This document shows positions 17,701 to 28,068 of a stretch of DNA of 64,000 nt, piece by piece. The DNA is from Clostridia bacterium. GTDB taxonomy: Bacteria > Bacillota > Clostridia > Oscillospirales > Acutalibacteraceae. Every line of letters starts with the position of its first letter. The stretch's first letter is position 1. A model generated the notes under the pieces. That model ran no database searches. It worked only from the letters and a program-made list of their open reading frames with translations, and was not told the DNA's origin. A program made the position numbers and the translations under genes. The stretch covers positions 1-64,000 of the forward strand of contig JAFQHU010000004.1 of assembly GCA_017397845.1 (NCBI GenBank). Reading direction: 5' to 3'.

Positions 17701-18543
17701 GTTCACCTCGGTTTTGCCTGCCGCCGTCTCGGTTGGAAAATAATGACTCCCGTATTTGACGGTGCTCATGAAGATGACATCAGAGATGCTCTTGAGCTTG
17801 CAAATATCAGTACCACAGGTAAGTCTGTTCTTTATGACGGACGTACAGGTGACAAATTCGACAACGAAGTTACCGTCGGTGTTATGTATTACCTTAAGCT
17901 CCATCATCTCGTTGACGATAAAATGCACGCCCGTTCCACCGGTCCGTATTCACTTGTTACCCAACAGCCTCTCGGTGGTAAAGCACAGTTCGGCGGTCAG
18001 CGTTTCGGTGAAATGGAAGTTTGGGCACTTGAAGCTTACGGTGCAGCTTATACTCTTCAGGAAATTCTTACTGTTAAGTCAGACGACGTTGTCGGTCGTG
18101 TAAAGACATACGAATCCATCGTAAACGGTGAAAACGTGCCCCAGGCAGGTGTTCCCGAATCCTTCAAGGTTCTTGTTAAAGAGCTTCAGAGTCTCGGTCT
18201 TGATGTTAAGGTACTCGATGCCGATGACCATGAAATTGACCTTAAACAGAATATTGACGGCGATGAAGGTGTTTCACTTCACAAATACCATGCTCCCGAA
18301 GCAGACGAGCTTCGTGAAGACGATGATGAGGATGAAAATGAAGACGATCTTGATCTCTCAGAGGATGAGGAAGATTTCTCTGAAGAAGATGCTCTTGATA
18401 TGGACGCTATTTTCAGCGGTGCTTTCGGCGAAGACGATGACGATGAAAGCTTCGATGTAAATGCATTCTTCAACGAAATGAATCCCACCATTAACGATGC
18501 AGGCTTCGGTGCAGGCTTTGTACCCGACGAAGACAATATGTAA
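14713..18543 (+). CDS. rpoB: DNA-directed RNA polymerase beta subunit
   Basis: This 1276-residue protein is the beta subunit of RNA polymerase. I choose the ATG at 14713 because the protein then begins M-V-N-V-T-D-V, as in other Firmicutes, and an in-frame upstream extension from 14581 lies in the leader. Conserved blocks include the rifampicin-region motif [29 protein letters not shown] and the C-terminal [15 protein letters not shown]. The last 80 or so residues form a very acidic tail with several Asp/Glu runs, beyond the conserved end of the family. rpoC follows after 99 bases. The usual upstream neighbours rplJ and rplL are absent. Confidence 0.98.
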   Translation: MVNVTDVKLGTNLSRKSFGKIKEVMPMPNLIQVQKDSYKWFIDIGLKEVLKDMSDITDYSGNLVLSFVDYRMDDKPKYTVKECKERDTTYSAPMRLTVRLYNKETGEVKESEVYMGDFPLMTESGTFIINGAERAIVSQLVRSPGAYFGMTHNVTGKKLFTSTIIPGRGAWLEYETDQNDLFFVRIDKNRKIPITTLIRALGVSTDTDIREFFGYDDRIEATLEKDNSKNSDEALIEIYKKLRPGEPPTLASAQSHIEGMFFDERRYDLSRVGRYKYNKKLGISDRIRGFRLAAPIVNELTGEIIAEEGELITKARALEIEHAGAKVAYVSVEGLEEPVKVISNQMVDIKGYLPDYTDEELKSVGINEHVRYTVLMDALTEMEDMSKEEGLAFLESKADELIPKTIIVDDILASINYLNCLANGVGNADDIDHLGNRRIRSVGELLQNQFRVGFSRMERVIKERMTLQAQESEKVTPQALINTRPVIAAVREFFGSSPLSQFMDQNNPLAELTHKRRLSALGPGGLSRDRAGFDVRDVHYSHYGRMCPIETPEGPNIGLISYLATFARINEYGFIEAPFRPIDKETGKVLETFEYMTADVEDEYTVVQANERLDEENRFVRNKVNARHRDEFLEIDPSRADYMDVSPKMVVSVATALIPFLENDDANRALMGSNMQRQAVPLLTCDSPMVGTGMEYKAATDSGVCVLAKAAGTVTYVSADRVDVMTDENRLDTYNLIKFMRSNQGTCINQKPVVAVGDRVEEKQVIADGPATDHGEISLGKNALIGFMTWEGYNYEDAVLINEKLVRDDVYTSIHIEKYELEARDTKLGPEEITNDIPNVGDALKDLDERGIIRVGAEVHAGDILVGKVTPKGETELTAEERLLRAIFGEKAREVRDTSLRVPHGEYGIVVNVEEFTRENSDELSPGVNKVVRCYIAQKRKIQVGDKMAGRHGNKGVVSRVLPQEDMPFLSDGTPLDIVLNPLGVPSRMNIGQVLEVHLGFACRRLGWKIMTPVFDGAHEDDIRDALELANISTTGKSVLYDGRTGDKFDNEVTVGVMYYLKLHHLVDDKMHARSTGPYSLVTQQPLGGKAQFGGQRFGEMEVWALEAYGAAYTLQEILTVKSDDVVGRVKTYESIVNGENVPQAGVPESFKVLVKELQSLGLDVKVLDADDHEIDLKQNIDGDEGVSLHKYHAPEADELREDDDEDENEDDLDLSEDEEDFSEEDALDMDAIFSGAFGEDDDDESFDVNAFFNEMNPTINDAGFGAGFVPDEDNM

Positions 18544-18642
18544 TTAACCTTTTGCTGTCAGTCTGACTGATAAACTGACAGCAAAGGAAAGATTGACTGA
18601 CATTAATTTTTAAATATACGGAAAGGGCTGGCTTAAATATAT

Positions 18643-21600
18643 ATGGAAAATATTACCTTCGAATCAATTAAGATTGGTCTTGCTTCTCCCGAAAAGATCA
18701 GAGAATGGTCATACGGTGAAGTAACTAAGCCTGAAACTATAAATTATCGTACACTCAAGCCCGAAAGTGACGGACTTTTCTGTGAAAAAATCTTCGGACC
18801 TCTCAAAGACTGGGAGTGTCACTGCGGAAGATATAAGAGAATCCGCCATAAGGGTAAGGTATGTGAGCGTTGCCATGTTGAGATCACAAAGGCAAAGGTT
18901 CGTCGTGAACGTATGGGACACATTGAACTTGCTACCCCCGTTTCACATATCTGGTATTTTAAGGGTATTCCCTCCAGAATGGGTCTTATCCTTGACATCT
19001 CTCCCAGAGATCTTGAAAGAATCCTTTATTTCGCAGCTTATGTTGTTATCAATCCCGGCTCTGTACCCAGCGTAAAAAAGGGACAGGTTATCAATGATAA
19101 GCAGTATGATGACATAAAAGAATACTACTATGATGATCAGGAATTCAGAGTAGGTATGGGTGCCGAGGCAATCAAAGAGCTTTTACAGGAAATCGACATT
19201 GACGAGCTCAATGCTGATCTTCGTGAACAGCTTGCTACTGCCAGCGGCCAGAAAAAGGCAAGAGTACTCAAAAGACTTGAAGTTGTTGAAGCCTTCAAAG
19301 CATCAGGCAACAGACCTGAATGGATGATTCTTGACGTTGTACCTGTAATTCCTCCCGATATTCGTCCCATGGTTCAGCTTGACGGCGGCCGTTTTGCCAC
19401 AAGTGACCTCAATGACCTTTACCGTCGTGTAATCAACAGAAATAACCGTCTTAAAAAGCTTCTTGAACTCGGAGCTCCCGCCATTATCATCAGAAATGAA
19501 AAGAGAATGCTTCAGGAAGCTGTTGATGCTCTTATCGATAACGGCAGACGCGGCAGACCTGTTACAGGTCCCAATAACAGACCGCTCAAATCTCTTTCGG
19601 ATATGCTTAAGGGTAAGCAGGGTCGCTTCCGTCAGAACCTTTTAGGTAAGCGTGTTGACTACTCCGGCCGTTCAGTTATCGTTGTCGGCCCCGGACTCAA
19701 ACTTTATCAGTGCGGTCTTCCCAAAGAAATGGCACTTGAGCTCTTCAAACCCTTCGTTATGAAGCGTCTCGTTGAAACAGGTGTCGCCGCACACATCAAA
19801 ACAGCCAGAAAGACTGTTGACAGACAGGAAAAATGTGTTTGGGATGCTCTTGAGGTAGTAATCAAAGATCACCCCGTAATGCTTAACCGTGCTCCCACTC
19901 TTCACCGCCTCGGTATTCAGGCTTTCGAACCCGTACTTGTTGAGGGTAAGGCTATCAAGCTTCATCCTTTGGTATGTACCGCTTTCAACGCTGACTTCGA
20001 CGGTGACCAGATGGCTGTTCACGTTCCTCTTTCAGCTGAAGCACAGGCAGAAGCACGTTTTCTCATGCTTGCTGCAAACAACCTTCTCAAACCCTCTGAC
20101 GGTAAACCCGTTGCCGTTCCCACACAGGACATGGTTCTCGGCTCATATTATATGACTCTTGAGCTCGACGGAGTAAAGGGTGAGGGCAAGGTATTCAGAG
20201 ATGTAAACGAAGCTAGACTTGCTTATGATTCGGGCGTTATTGACCTTCATGCAAAAATCAAGGTCAGAATGACCAAAGAATACAAGGGTGAAAAGGTTTC
20301 AAAGATTATTGATACCACTCTCGGTAAAATTATCTTCAATGAGCCCATTCCTCAGGATTTAGGCTTCATTGACAGAGATGATCCTGAGAATATGTTCCGT
20401 CTTGAGGTTGAGGGTCTCGTAAATAAAAAGCTTTTGGGTAAAATTATCGCAAAATGTATTCAGGTGCACGGTACTGCCAAAACAGCTGAGGTTCTCGACA
20501 ATGTTAAGAATCAGGGCTTCAAATATTCAACACGAAGCGGTATTACCGTTGCTGTTTGTGACGCTACAATTCCTGCATCAAAGAAAGAAATTCTTGCAGA
20601 AACAGAAGCAACTGTCGATGAAATCAACAGGAAGTATAACAGAGGTCTTCTCTCGAATCAGGACCGTTCAAGCAAGGTTCTTAAGGCATGGGATATCTGT
20701 ACAAACCGTGTAGCTGATGCTCTTACCGGCTCCTTTGAGGCAACCAACCCCATCTGGATGATGCTTGACTCAGGTGCCCGAGGCTCTAACTCACAGCTTC
20801 GTCAGCTTGCAGGTATGCGTGGTCTTATCGCCAATACTGCAGGTAAAACCATCGAAGTTCCCATCCGTGCTAACTACCGTGAAGGTCTTAATGTACAGGA
20901 ATACTTCATTTCCTCACGTGGTGCCCGTAAAGGTCTTGCAGATACCGCTCTGCGTACCGCTGACTCAGGTTACCTTACCCGTCGTCTTGTTGACGTTTCA
21001 CAGGATGTTATCATCCGTGAAGAGGATTGCGGCTGCACAGACGGACTTGAAGTTTACGATATCATGGACGGTAACCGTATTCTTGAAAGTCTTTCCGAAA
21101 GACTTAAGGGTCGTTATCTTCTCGATACACTTACCGATGAAGAAACGGGTGAGGTTATTTGCTCCAATGACCATATGATGAGTGAGGCAGAGGCCGAAAA
21201 GGTTGATGCTTACCTCACTGCAAAGATGAATAAAGCTATTGATGAAGGTATGAGCAAAGAGGATGCTTCTGCAATCCGTCGCATCAAAATCCGCTCACTT
21301 CTTACCTGTAACTCTGACCACGGTGCTTGTATCAAATGCTACGGTGCAAACCTTGCATCCGGTCTTCCTGTTACTGTCGGTGAGGCTGTAGGTATCATCG
21401 CTGCTCAGTCGATCGGTGAACCCGGTACACAGCTTACCATGAGAACCTTCCATACCGGTGGTGTTGCTTCAGGCGCCGATATCACGCAGGGTCTTCCCCG
21501 TGTTGAAGAGCTCTTTGAAGCCAGAAAGCCCAAAACTCTTGCCATGCTTTCTGAAATTGACGGTGTTGTTTCCTTTGAAACTATCAAAAAGAATCCTCAT

Positions 21601-22269
21601 ATCGTTGTTACCAATGAGGAAACAGGCGAAAGAAAGGAATACTTCCTTACCTTCGGTGCCAGAGCCAGAGTTTCTGAGGGTCAGTTCGTTAAAAAGGGTG
21701 AAACCATCACTGAAGGTTCAATTGATCCCAGAGATGTACTCAATGTTCTCGGCGTAAATGCAGTTCATGACTATCTCATCAGCCAGGTACAGCTCACTTA
21801 CCGTACTCAGGGTGTTGATATCAACGATAAGCACATCGAGGTTATCGCACGTCAGATGATGAGAAAGGTCAAGATTGAGGATGCAGGTGACACTACTCTT
21901 CTTCCCAATTCTGTTGTGGATAAGAAGGAATTCCGCGATGCAAATAACGCAGTTAGAGCAAAGATGGAAGAGACAGGCGAAGAGCTGCAAACAGCTACCT
22001 GTTCACCTGTTCTTATGGGTATCACCAAAGCTTCTCTTGCCACAGACTCCTTCCTTTCAGCCGCATCCTTCCAGGAAACAACCAGAGTTCTTACCGATGC
22101 CGCTATTAAAGGTAAGGTTGACCCGCTTCTCGGTCTTAAAGAAAACGTTATCATCGGTAAACTTCTTCCTTCAGGTACCGGCATGAAGTGTTATAATGAG
22201 GTTGAATATTATGACACCACGGCTGCTGAAGCTTTTGCACAGAATGAAAACGTTGTCTGGAGCGTGTAA
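18643..22269 (+). CDS. rpoC: DNA-directed RNA polymerase beta' subunit
   Basis: This 1208-residue protein is the beta' subunit. The N-terminal zinc site is C-H-C-G ... C-E-R-C near residues 58-76, the catalytic magnesium site is [10 protein letters not shown], and a second zinc site uses C-G-C ... [11 protein letters not shown]. Its length is typical of Firmicutes. It is co-transcribed with rpoB and ends at a clear terminator. The ribosome site before the ATG is weak (GGAAAGGG about 20 bases upstream), and the start is set by the conserved opening M-E-N-I-T-F-E-S-I. Confidence 0.98.
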   Translation: MENITFESIKIGLASPEKIREWSYGEVTKPETINYRTLKPESDGLFCEKIFGPLKDWECHCGRYKRIRHKGKVCERCHVEITKAKVRRERMGHIELATPVSHIWYFKGIPSRMGLILDISPRDLERILYFAAYVVINPGSVPSVKKGQVINDKQYDDIKEYYYDDQEFRVGMGAEAIKELLQEIDIDELNADLREQLATASGQKKARVLKRLEVVEAFKASGNRPEWMILDVVPVIPPDIRPMVQLDGGRFATSDLNDLYRRVINRNNRLKKLLELGAPAIIIRNEKRMLQEAVDALIDNGRRGRPVTGPNNRPLKSLSDMLKGKQGRFRQNLLGKRVDYSGRSVIVVGPGLKLYQCGLPKEMALELFKPFVMKRLVETGVAAHIKTARKTVDRQEKCVWDALEVVIKDHPVMLNRAPTLHRLGIQAFEPVLVEGKAIKLHPLVCTAFNADFDGDQMAVHVPLSAEAQAEARFLMLAANNLLKPSDGKPVAVPTQDMVLGSYYMTLELDGVKGEGKVFRDVNEARLAYDSGVIDLHAKIKVRMTKEYKGEKVSKIIDTTLGKIIFNEPIPQDLGFIDRDDPENMFRLEVEGLVNKKLLGKIIAKCIQVHGTAKTAEVLDNVKNQGFKYSTRSGITVAVCDATIPASKKEILAETEATVDEINRKYNRGLLSNQDRSSKVLKAWDICTNRVADALTGSFEATNPIWMMLDSGARGSNSQLRQLAGMRGLIANTAGKTIEVPIRANYREGLNVQEYFISSRGARKGLADTALRTADSGYLTRRLVDVSQDVIIREEDCGCTDGLEVYDIMDGNRILESLSERLKGRYLLDTLTDEETGEVICSNDHMMSEAEAEKVDAYLTAKMNKAIDEGMSKEDASAIRRIKIRSLLTCNSDHGACIKCYGANLASGLPVTVGEAVGIIAAQSIGEPGTQLTMRTFHTGGVASGADITQGLPRVEELFEARKPKTLAMLSEIDGVVSFETIKKNPHIVVTNEETGERKEYFLTFGARARVSEGQFVKKGETITEGSIDPRDVLNVLGVNAVHDYLISQVQLTYRTQGVDINDKHIEVIARQMMRKVKIEDAGDTTLLPNSVVDKKEFRDANNAVRAKMEETGEELQTATCSPVLMGITKASLATDSFLSAASFQETTRVLTDAAIKGKVDPLLGLKENVIIGKLLPSGTGMKCYNEVEYYDTTAAEAFAQNENVVWSV

Positions 22270-22301
22270 GCATTTCAATCCGGCAAACTGAAAAGTTTAA
22301 A

Positions 22302-22333
22302 CCGCAGAATCAGTAAGGTTCTGCGGTTTTTTT
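22302..22333 (+). terminator. Terminator of rpoBC
   Basis: CCGCAGAA (22302-22309) pairs with TTCTGCGG (22319-22326), followed by seven T, 32 bases after the rpoC stop. Confidence 0.9.
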
Positions 22334-22343
22334 ATGAAAGCAT

Positions 22344-22377
22344 AAAAAAATCACCCGTGAAGCAATTCACGGGTGAT
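22344..22377 (-). terminator. Terminator of the 47-aa ORF
   Basis: A perfect 12-bp stem with a short loop (22350-22361 with 22366-22377) is followed on the minus strand by seven T, just after the small ORF's stop codon. Confidence 0.85.
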
Positions 22378-22383
22378 AAGTTT

Positions 22384-22527
22384 TTAGTGGTTGTCAACGG
22401 GGGGAACAAAAAGTGATTTGATGAATTCAAAAATTTTCTGAAGAATAAAAGTAATATCTTCCCAAAACATGGGGAATGACCAATCGGGTTCGGGATTTTC
22501 AACGATTTCTCTTTTGTTTTCGTTCAT
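22384..22527 (-). CDS. Small 47-aa protein with a hydrophobic C-terminal half
   Basis: A good ribosome site (AAGGAGG) precedes an ATG that opens a 47-codon frame. The first half is polar with E-N-P-E-P-D-W, and the second half is F/I-rich and could form an amphipathic or membrane-associated helix (F-I-L-Q-K-I-F-E-F-I-K-S-L-F). It has its own strong terminator directly after the stop, which argues for real expression. I know of no family for it. It lies between rpoC and spoIIE, convergent to rpoBC. Confidence 0.6.
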   Translation of the reverse strand: MNENKREIVENPEPDWSFPMFWEDITFILQKIFEFIKSLFVPPVDNH

Positions 22528-22594
22528 AGTATTTTCCTCCTTAAAGTTTATGTATATATTATATACTGTTATTAATAATTTGTCAATATTTATT

Positions 22595-24913
22595 TTAATC
22601 TGCTTTTTCTATTCTCAGTGCAACCACGGTTATATCATCACGTGTTGCGCTTTCACTGCGTAATGCCGCCAAAGATGCAATATGATTTGCTAAAGATTGC
22701 ATATCACTTTTGCTCCAAGCTAAAAGCTCATCGTTAATCCACCCGCAGTCACTGTTTGTGACTCCGTCAGAAAGCAGAAGTACAATATCTCCTTTTTTCA
22801 GCTCTCTTTCTTCCTGTGAAAGCGGAGCATTTCTCAATATACCGAGAGGGAGAGAGGCTTTCTCTATTACCGTAATACTGTCTCCCTGTCTTATAAGACT
22901 TATACTGCCACCCGCTTTGTAAAAAACAGATCTGCCGTTATAGGGATTTATCTGCAAAGCATCCACTGTGGCAAGTGATTCATCGGTAGACTTTATGATA
23001 AGAGTGTTGTTTACTGTTTTACATGCACTTTCAAAAGAAAATGAGGCACATATCAGCTTTTCTATAACAGAGGCAGTAAGGTTACTGTCGATGGCTGCTC
23101 TTGAGCCTGTACCCATTCCGTCGCTTATTAGGAAATTATGATATCCGCAATCAGATGTGAATATTGCCACCGTGTCTCCGCATAGCTTACCGGCTTTCAT
23201 CGAGCGCTGAGAATAACCGCTTTTAACTGTGTATACAGCTTTTTCTCTGAAAATGATAAAGAGAGAGTTACCTGTATTTTGAGTTTCCGGCTCTTCGTAA
23301 CGTCGTTTTGTAATAAATTCGATAAGTGATTTGATTTTTTTGATGCTTGTACTGTCATTCAGGGGTAGGGTGATTTCCACGGTAATTCTGCCGTCAAAGC
23401 AGTAGCAGTCAAGCTTTTCAATATGTATACCGCTGTCACGTACAGCCGTTTTAAGATACACGGATTTACCCTTGTCTCTTGTGCGGCTGAGTGATATATT
23501 GTCGGACAGCTCGTAAAGAAAATCACTCATTCCCGAAAATTGGTCAGTAAGTATTCGGCGCATCTCTGTGATTTTGTTCTTTGTTGCTATAGCGTTGCTG
23601 TATGAGGGATAGGCAGCAGTCAGAGCATTACACAGCATATCGTACTCTTTACAGCTCAAAGACAGTTTTATACGACCTTCCGATGATTTTTCTACACCAA
23701 TTATTCGGAGAATATCTGAGGCGGTGCTGTCGAAATTTTTATTCCAGCAATAGCTTTTTCTATCACATTTATCACACACTTTTTGCTGAAGATGAGAAAA
23801 AAGACGGTTTACTTCCGGGTTGATTATTTTATCTAATTTTTTACTTACATCATTTACTATTATAGCTACGGATTCCATATTTGCCGAAGCTTTCTTAAGC
23901 ATGTCCGCTAAAGCGAAATTATCTGTATTTTTGCGTACAGAAAATATTTTATCGCAATAATCCTCCAACTCGCTGATTTTATTTGCGGGTATGAGCAAAA
24001 AAATACCGCAGGCAATTATCGGCTCAATAAGACTCAGACGGCTTTCCGTGATGTCACAGGTAAATAATGATATTACAAAAAAAACGGAGGTAAAAACAAA
24101 GGAAACCACAGTTTGTCCCGACTCAGAAATAAAACCGCCGCATATGCCGGCTATTACAAAAGCAGGAAATAGATGCTCACCACCCGGTGTGGCGGATAAA
24201 AATACGCCGAAAAGCGCTCCGGAAACTGCAGCCATATTTGTGCCTTTGAAAAGGCAAAGAAATATCATAATGACGACAGCGAGAACCCTCCCCGGAGAAA
24301 GACCCTGAATGCTTATGCATGAAATACACATAATACCGATGCCTATGCTCGTTACGAGAGAAAATACTTCTTTTTTTGAAAAGGCATCAATACTGCCTTT
24401 ATAAAAAGGAAGATTGAAAGCTTTTGTGAAAACTAAAGATGAAAAAAGGCCTAAAACACTTTCGCAGATAAGCAAGAGTAAAGGCAACAAGGAAATTTCA
24501 TCCAACCAAAGATAAATCAAGCCCGAAAGAAAAAGTGAGCAGAACGCAACCACTGAGCAAATGAAAGTGCTTTCTTTTTCTTTGAAACGTTTGTTTATTA
24601 TAAACCGGAACAGGCTCATAAGTATTGAAGCACTTATATATCTGAGCAGATTTCCCGTGTCAGCGGTTACGAAATATCCGACAGTGCTGCCGATGAAAGC
24701 CGGGAGACAGTACTGAAAGGGGACAGCGGACAAAAATGAAACAGAGAAAGGAGAAATGCTCTCCGGACCGTCGAAGCACGCAAAGCCCATTCCCGCTACA
24801 CAGAATAAAAAAGCTTTTAAAATAAAAGGAATATTTTTTTTTCGTTCATTTTCTGTGTATGTTTCCGGATAACAGTATTCTTCTTCTGCTGCCATGTCTT
24901 TTATTTTATTCAT
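22595..24913 (-). CDS. spoIIE: Stage II sporulation protein E
   Basis: This 772-residue protein has the SpoIIE architecture: a short cytoplasmic start, about ten membrane segments (residues 29-310), a central regulatory region, and a C-terminal PP2C-type serine phosphatase domain (about 560-772) with the metal-binding D-G-M-G-T-G motif and a late D-G-V motif. In endospore formers SpoIIE dephosphorylates SpoIIAA to activate sigma-F in the forespore and takes part in polar septation. The upstream region has a good minus-strand TATAAT (24960-24965) but no clear -35, which is compatible with activation by Spo0A. It shows that the organism is or was a spore former. Confidence 0.93.
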   Translation of the reverse strand: MNKIKDMAAEEEYCYPETYTENERKKNIPFILKAFLFCVAGMGFACFDGPESISPFSVSFLSAVPFQYCLPAFIGSTVGYFVTADTGNLLRYISASILMSLFRFIINKRFKEKESTFICSVVAFCSLFLSGLIYLWLDEISLLPLLLLICESVLGLFSSLVFTKAFNLPFYKGSIDAFSKKEVFSLVTSIGIGIMCISCISIQGLSPGRVLAVVIMIFLCLFKGTNMAAVSGALFGVFLSATPGGEHLFPAFVIAGICGGFISESGQTVVSFVFTSVFFVISLFTCDITESRLSLIEPIIACGIFLLIPANKISELEDYCDKIFSVRKNTDNFALADMLKKASANMESVAIIVNDVSKKLDKIINPEVNRLFSHLQQKVCDKCDRKSYCWNKNFDSTASDILRIIGVEKSSEGRIKLSLSCKEYDMLCNALTAAYPSYSNAIATKNKITEMRRILTDQFSGMSDFLYELSDNISLSRTRDKGKSVYLKTAVRDSGIHIEKLDCYCFDGRITVEITLPLNDSTSIKKIKSLIEFITKRRYEEPETQNTGNSLFIIFREKAVYTVKSGYSQRSMKAGKLCGDTVAIFTSDCGYHNFLISDGMGTGSRAAIDSNLTASVIEKLICASFSFESACKTVNNTLIIKSTDESLATVDALQINPYNGRSVFYKAGGSISLIRQGDSITVIEKASLPLGILRNAPLSQEERELKKGDIVLLLSDGVTNSDCGWINDELLAWSKSDMQSLANHIASLAALRSESATRDDITVVALRIEKAD

Positions 24914-25003
24914 AAGTACTTTTCCTTTCGCATATTGTTTTTTACTTATTCCTTATGACATTATAATTACGGTGCAGCGAGAAAAAGCACAGAAAATGTA
25001 ATT

Positions 25004-25041
25004 AATGGTGATGCAAAAACTTTCATTTTTACATCACCATT
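25004..25041. terminator. Possible terminator between spoIIE and the iolB-like gene
   Basis: AATGGTGATG (25004-25013) pairs perfectly with CATCACCATT (25032-25041). The T-run on either side is weak. It lies just after the stop of the iolB-like gene on the minus strand. Confidence 0.4.
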
Positions 25042-25045
25042 GATT

Positions 25046-25816
25046 TTATTCTTTTGTCAGCCATTCATGCTCTATTGCATAAAAGCGTGTTGTTTTATAC
25101 CAAGGGTCATCCTTAAGGTGGCGTATCATCCATACATAGCACATCTCATAACCGGGAGCAACCACCTGTTGATGGTCGTTTCCGTCGGTGATGTAGCAGG
25201 CAGAGCCTTGAATGCTTTTATAAACATTGTCTCCTATAAAACAGGCACCGAAGCCTTGTGGTTTGTCAAACTGATAATAGTAAACCTCAGGATGTGGATG
25301 ATGGTGAGGAGGATAGCTGGACCATTTACCCGGCTGATTGAAAACCTCACCTAAAACCATATTTGAATATGGTGCATTGTCATAGTCGAAAACCGTAGAA
25401 CAGATTCTGTGACCTGTACCTCCCCACTGACCTTTGCCGAATTCCTGATAGAGAATATCTTCGGGCTTATAGAAAACGGGAGTAAAATCATTTTCGTTAT
25501 CTGTCTGCTCTATGAGAATTTCAGTTCCCTCTTTTGCTTTGATTTCTACCTTTATGTTACGGGGCACATGAAGGCAGTAGGGTGTTTTTTCAAAAGGACC
25601 GCTGCGTATCATTTTTTCTTTTTTGTCCTGCCAACGGATTTCGGCTTCACCCTTAAGAATGAGAAAAGCTGTTTCATTTTCGCTGTCTTCGACAGTGACG
25701 GTTTCATCCTCAGAAAACCTTTTGATTTTTATGGTGAGATACATTTCGGGGTGCTTTTCACCCATCTTACATATTAATCTTTCGCCGTTTCGGTCAAATT
25801 CGGTATATTCAAGCAT
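25046..25816 (-). CDS. 5-deoxy-glucuronate isomerase-like protein (IolB family)
   Basis: This 256-residue bicupin-like protein matches the KduI/IolB family. The W-S-S-Y-P-P-H-H-H-P-H-P-E-V-Y-Y-Y segment and the F-D-K-P-Q-G-F-G motif carry the histidines and glutamate that bind the metal. IolB converts 5-deoxy-glucuronate to 2-deoxy-5-keto-gluconate in myo-inositol breakdown. No iolA, C, D, E, G or J is nearby, so this copy is an orphan and may act on a different uronate-type substrate. It has an AAGGAGAG ribosome site, its own promoter, and runs divergently from the GH43-like gene. Confidence 0.85.
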   Translation of the reverse strand: MLEYTEFDRNGERLICKMGEKHPEMYLTIKIKRFSEDETVTVEDSENETAFLILKGEAEIRWQDKKEKMIRSGPFEKTPYCLHVPRNIKVEIKAKEGTEILIEQTDNENDFTPVFYKPEDILYQEFGKGQWGGTGHRICSTVFDYDNAPYSNMVLGEVFNQPGKWSSYPPHHHPHPEVYYYQFDKPQGFGACFIGDNVYKSIQGSACYITDGNDHQQVVAPGYEMCYVWMIRHLKDDPWYKTTRFYAIEHEWLTKE

Positions 25817-25847
25817 AACAATCTCTCCTTATTTTTATGTATAATAC

Positions 25848-25876
25848 ATTTTACATCAATACTTATTATTTTTCAA
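25848..25876 (-). promoter_or_regulatory. Sigma-A promoter of the iolB-like gene
   Basis: On the minus strand, TTGAAA (25871-25876) and TAAAAT (25848-25853) are 17 bases apart, with a short leader to the ATG at 25816. Confidence 0.6.
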
Positions 25877-25894
25877 TAATGTTTGGCTTTTTTC

Positions 25895-25923
25895 TTGAAA
25901 AGACTTTTCTCTGATGTTATAAT
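25895..25923 (+). promoter_or_regulatory. Sigma-A promoter of the GH43-like gene
   Basis: TTGAAA (25895-25900) and TATAAT (25918-25923) are 17 bases apart. The leader of about 115 bases contains a dispersed-repeat-like segment. Confidence 0.7.
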
Positions 25924-25938
25924 TAGAGACAATAAGTG

Positions 25939-26016
25939 CGGTAGGGGCGGATAGTATCCACTCGTTAAAAAGCAGTGCTGATGTCGCGGAGGCCACCATT
26001 GGGCGATCGATAAAAA
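25939..26016. repeat. Dispersed intergenic repeat-like segment
   Basis: The segment starts GTAGGGGCGGATA and contains GGGCGATCG near its end. It resembles the short GTAGGGGCG-type intergenic repeats that I recall from gut Ruminococcaceae genomes. It lies in the leader of the GH43-like gene and codes for nothing visible. Confidence 0.4.
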
Positions 26017-26042
26017 CATTCAGATAAAAAGGAGAAAGTGTT

Positions 26043-26972
26043 ATGCCTTATTTATTCACTCATTTCAAAGAAAAAATCACACCTGACGGTGAACAGGTAT
26101 ATTTTGCCGTAAGTAAGGACGGTTTTAATTGGGAACAGCTGAACGGCGGAAATCCCATCCTTACGGCGGAAAAGGGATTTAAAGGATGCAGAGATATTGA
26201 AATAGCACGTCTTTTGGACGGCTCTTTTGTAATTCTAACCACTGATGAGCTGATAGTTGACCGTATGGACGAAAATTATCAGGTTAACTGGAAAATAGTA
26301 AACAGAACAGGCAGCAAATGTCTGCGTATGTGGAAAACAGAGGATTTGATAAACTTTTCTGAAGAAACTCTGCTTCCAATCGGTACGGAAAGCTTCGGCT
26401 GTATGTGGGCACCTGAAATTTTCGTCGATGAAGAAAAAGGGGAGTACCTTATTCATTGGGGTTCCACGGTAAAAGAGGATGACTATTCCCATATGTCAAT
26501 TTTCTGCAGCAGAACGAAGGATTTTGTCTCTTTTACAAAGCCCGAAATGTTCTTTACCAAGGATAACGAAATACTTGATACCCATATCCGTAAAATCGGT
26601 GACACGTATCATATGTTTTATAAAAATGCTGACCGTCCGCCTATGAATATGCACGCTACAGCAGAAAGTCTTGACGGACCTTGGAAGCACGACGAAAAAT
26701 TTGAAAAATATATGGCATCTCTCGGTAATGCAGGCTCCTACGAGGCGCCTACTACCATTATCCTTCCCGACGGCAGATGGTGTCTTATGATAGATTTCTT
26801 CGGCTGTGAGAAGCCGAAAATGGGCTATGTTCCCTTTGTTTCGCCTGAGCCGGGAAACAGTAATTTTGCCATGGCGAAGGAAAGCTTTTCCTTCCCCTAC
26901 GGCTTTAAACACGGCGGAACGGTTGAAATATCAGACGAGGAATACAAGAGACTGAAAGAGTATTATAAATGA
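26043..26972 (+). CDS. GH43-like glycoside hydrolase family protein
   Basis: This 309-residue protein has the five-bladed propeller pattern of GH43 and related families. C-R-D-I-E-I (49-54) offers a candidate catalytic Asp, and W-A-P-E (122-125) is the motif that follows the second blade in GH43 arabinanases and xylosidases. A G-S-Y-E-A-P-T segment later supplies the candidate catalytic Glu. There is no signal peptide, so it should act on imported oligosaccharides in the cytoplasm. The specificity cannot be assigned. It starts after AAAAGGAGAA and is followed after 10 bases by an unrelated membrane protein. Confidence 0.75.
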   Translation: MPYLFTHFKEKITPDGEQVYFAVSKDGFNWEQLNGGNPILTAEKGFKGCRDIEIARLLDGSFVILTTDELIVDRMDENYQVNWKIVNRTGSKCLRMWKTEDLINFSEETLLPIGTESFGCMWAPEIFVDEEKGEYLIHWGSTVKEDDYSHMSIFCSRTKDFVSFTKPEMFFTKDNEILDTHIRKIGDTYHMFYKNADRPPMNMHATAESLDGPWKHDEKFEKYMASLGNAGSYEAPTTIILPDGRWCLMIDFFGCEKPKMGYVPFVSPEPGNSNFAMAKESFSFPYGFKHGGTVEISDEEYKRLKEYYK

Positions 26973-26982
26973 GGTGAAATAA

Positions 26983-28068
26983 ATGGAAGTATTTACAATT
27001 AATAAAACTGATGTCAGAAGTGCAGAGAAAACAGTGAAGAAAGCAATTTTTGCAATTAAGAAAAATAATTTTGGAGATAAGACAGCATTACGTTTTATTT
27101 TCTTTGTTATCGGAGTTATTTATCTTTTCTTTACCTACGGAGGACTTTATTCAGGTTCAACTCCCGAAAATCAGTCAATTTTAGAAAAGACGGAGTTTTT
27201 GAAAAATCTGTGGGTTAAAATTATTACGGATACGGGTCTGGAGCATGAAGGTGATTATGTTTATGTTTTCTTCGCAGGCTTTTTCTTGACTCTGTTCGCC
27301 ACTGTAATTTTAATTCCATTTATCAGAAAGATTTTTAAAACTTTTTACAAAGAAAAAAATATAAAGAAGGATAAACCGCTTTACAGTGAAGACTGGAAAA
27401 ATTTAGTGGAGCTCAGATATAAATTAGGTAATGCATTTAAGGAATATAATATCGTTAATGACGGTATTTCGGCTGTCTGCCTTTATTTTTTCAGTTCGGT
27501 AATACTTGCTTCTGTTTATTGTTTTAACTGTTTTTCTTTTGGTAAAGCGATTTTTTCGGTTCTCATCGCTTCTGTTACAGGTGTTATTTGCTATGGCATA
27601 GAAGTAGCTTTATTTATATTGGCTGATGCACTTTTTTATGACAGCAATGAAAAATTACTTTATTTAAAATATGATTTGGATGATGTTTGGATTAAACTTG
27701 CGATGGATAAACAAGAAAATTTTTACTTGTGTGCGCAGCATGATTGTTTCTTCGATCAGATTTCCGTAGATAAAATCAATGCTGAAATAAGCAAAACAGG
27801 AGAAAATTATGATGAAGAATTTGTAAAATTATTGTCTAAAAAAATCGAAGAATTAGCAGATAGAAGAAACACGACGGAACGGTTGTTTGGATTAATTGTT
27901 TATCTTTATAAAAGAAAAAAAGAAATAGAAGAAGACAATGCGGGGGAAGTTGAAGCACATAGAATTCAAAAAGTTTCAGAGGTGTTTAAAGTAAAGATAG
28001 ATATGGTATTCTATAAGTTTTATGATGCGGTAAAAGAAAACAGGAGCATTGATTTAAAACGAGTATGA
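26983..28068 (+). CDS. Membrane protein of unknown function
   Basis: This 361-residue protein has about four membrane segments (near residues 39-55, 94-116, 162-185 and 189-213) and a long charged, helical cytoplasmic C-terminal half. Base composition is more AT-rich than in neighbouring genes, which hints at a different origin. A GAGGTG site precedes the start. After its TGA (28066-28068) the same frame continues for 28 acidic codons to another TGA at 28153-28155, so the protein may once have been longer. I recognise no family. Confidence 0.6.
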   Translation: MEVFTINKTDVRSAEKTVKKAIFAIKKNNFGDKTALRFIFFVIGVIYLFFTYGGLYSGSTPENQSILEKTEFLKNLWVKIITDTGLEHEGDYVYVFFAGFFLTLFATVILIPFIRKIFKTFYKEKNIKKDKPLYSEDWKNLVELRYKLGNAFKEYNIVNDGISAVCLYFFSSVILASVYCFNCFSFGKAIFSVLIASVTGVICYGIEVALFILADALFYDSNEKLLYLKYDLDDVWIKLAMDKQENFYLCAQHDCFFDQISVDKINAEISKTGENYDEEFVKLLSKKIEELADRRNTTERLFGLIVYLYKRKKEIEEDNAGEVEAHRIQKVSEVFKVKIDMVFYKFYDAVKENRSIDLKRV

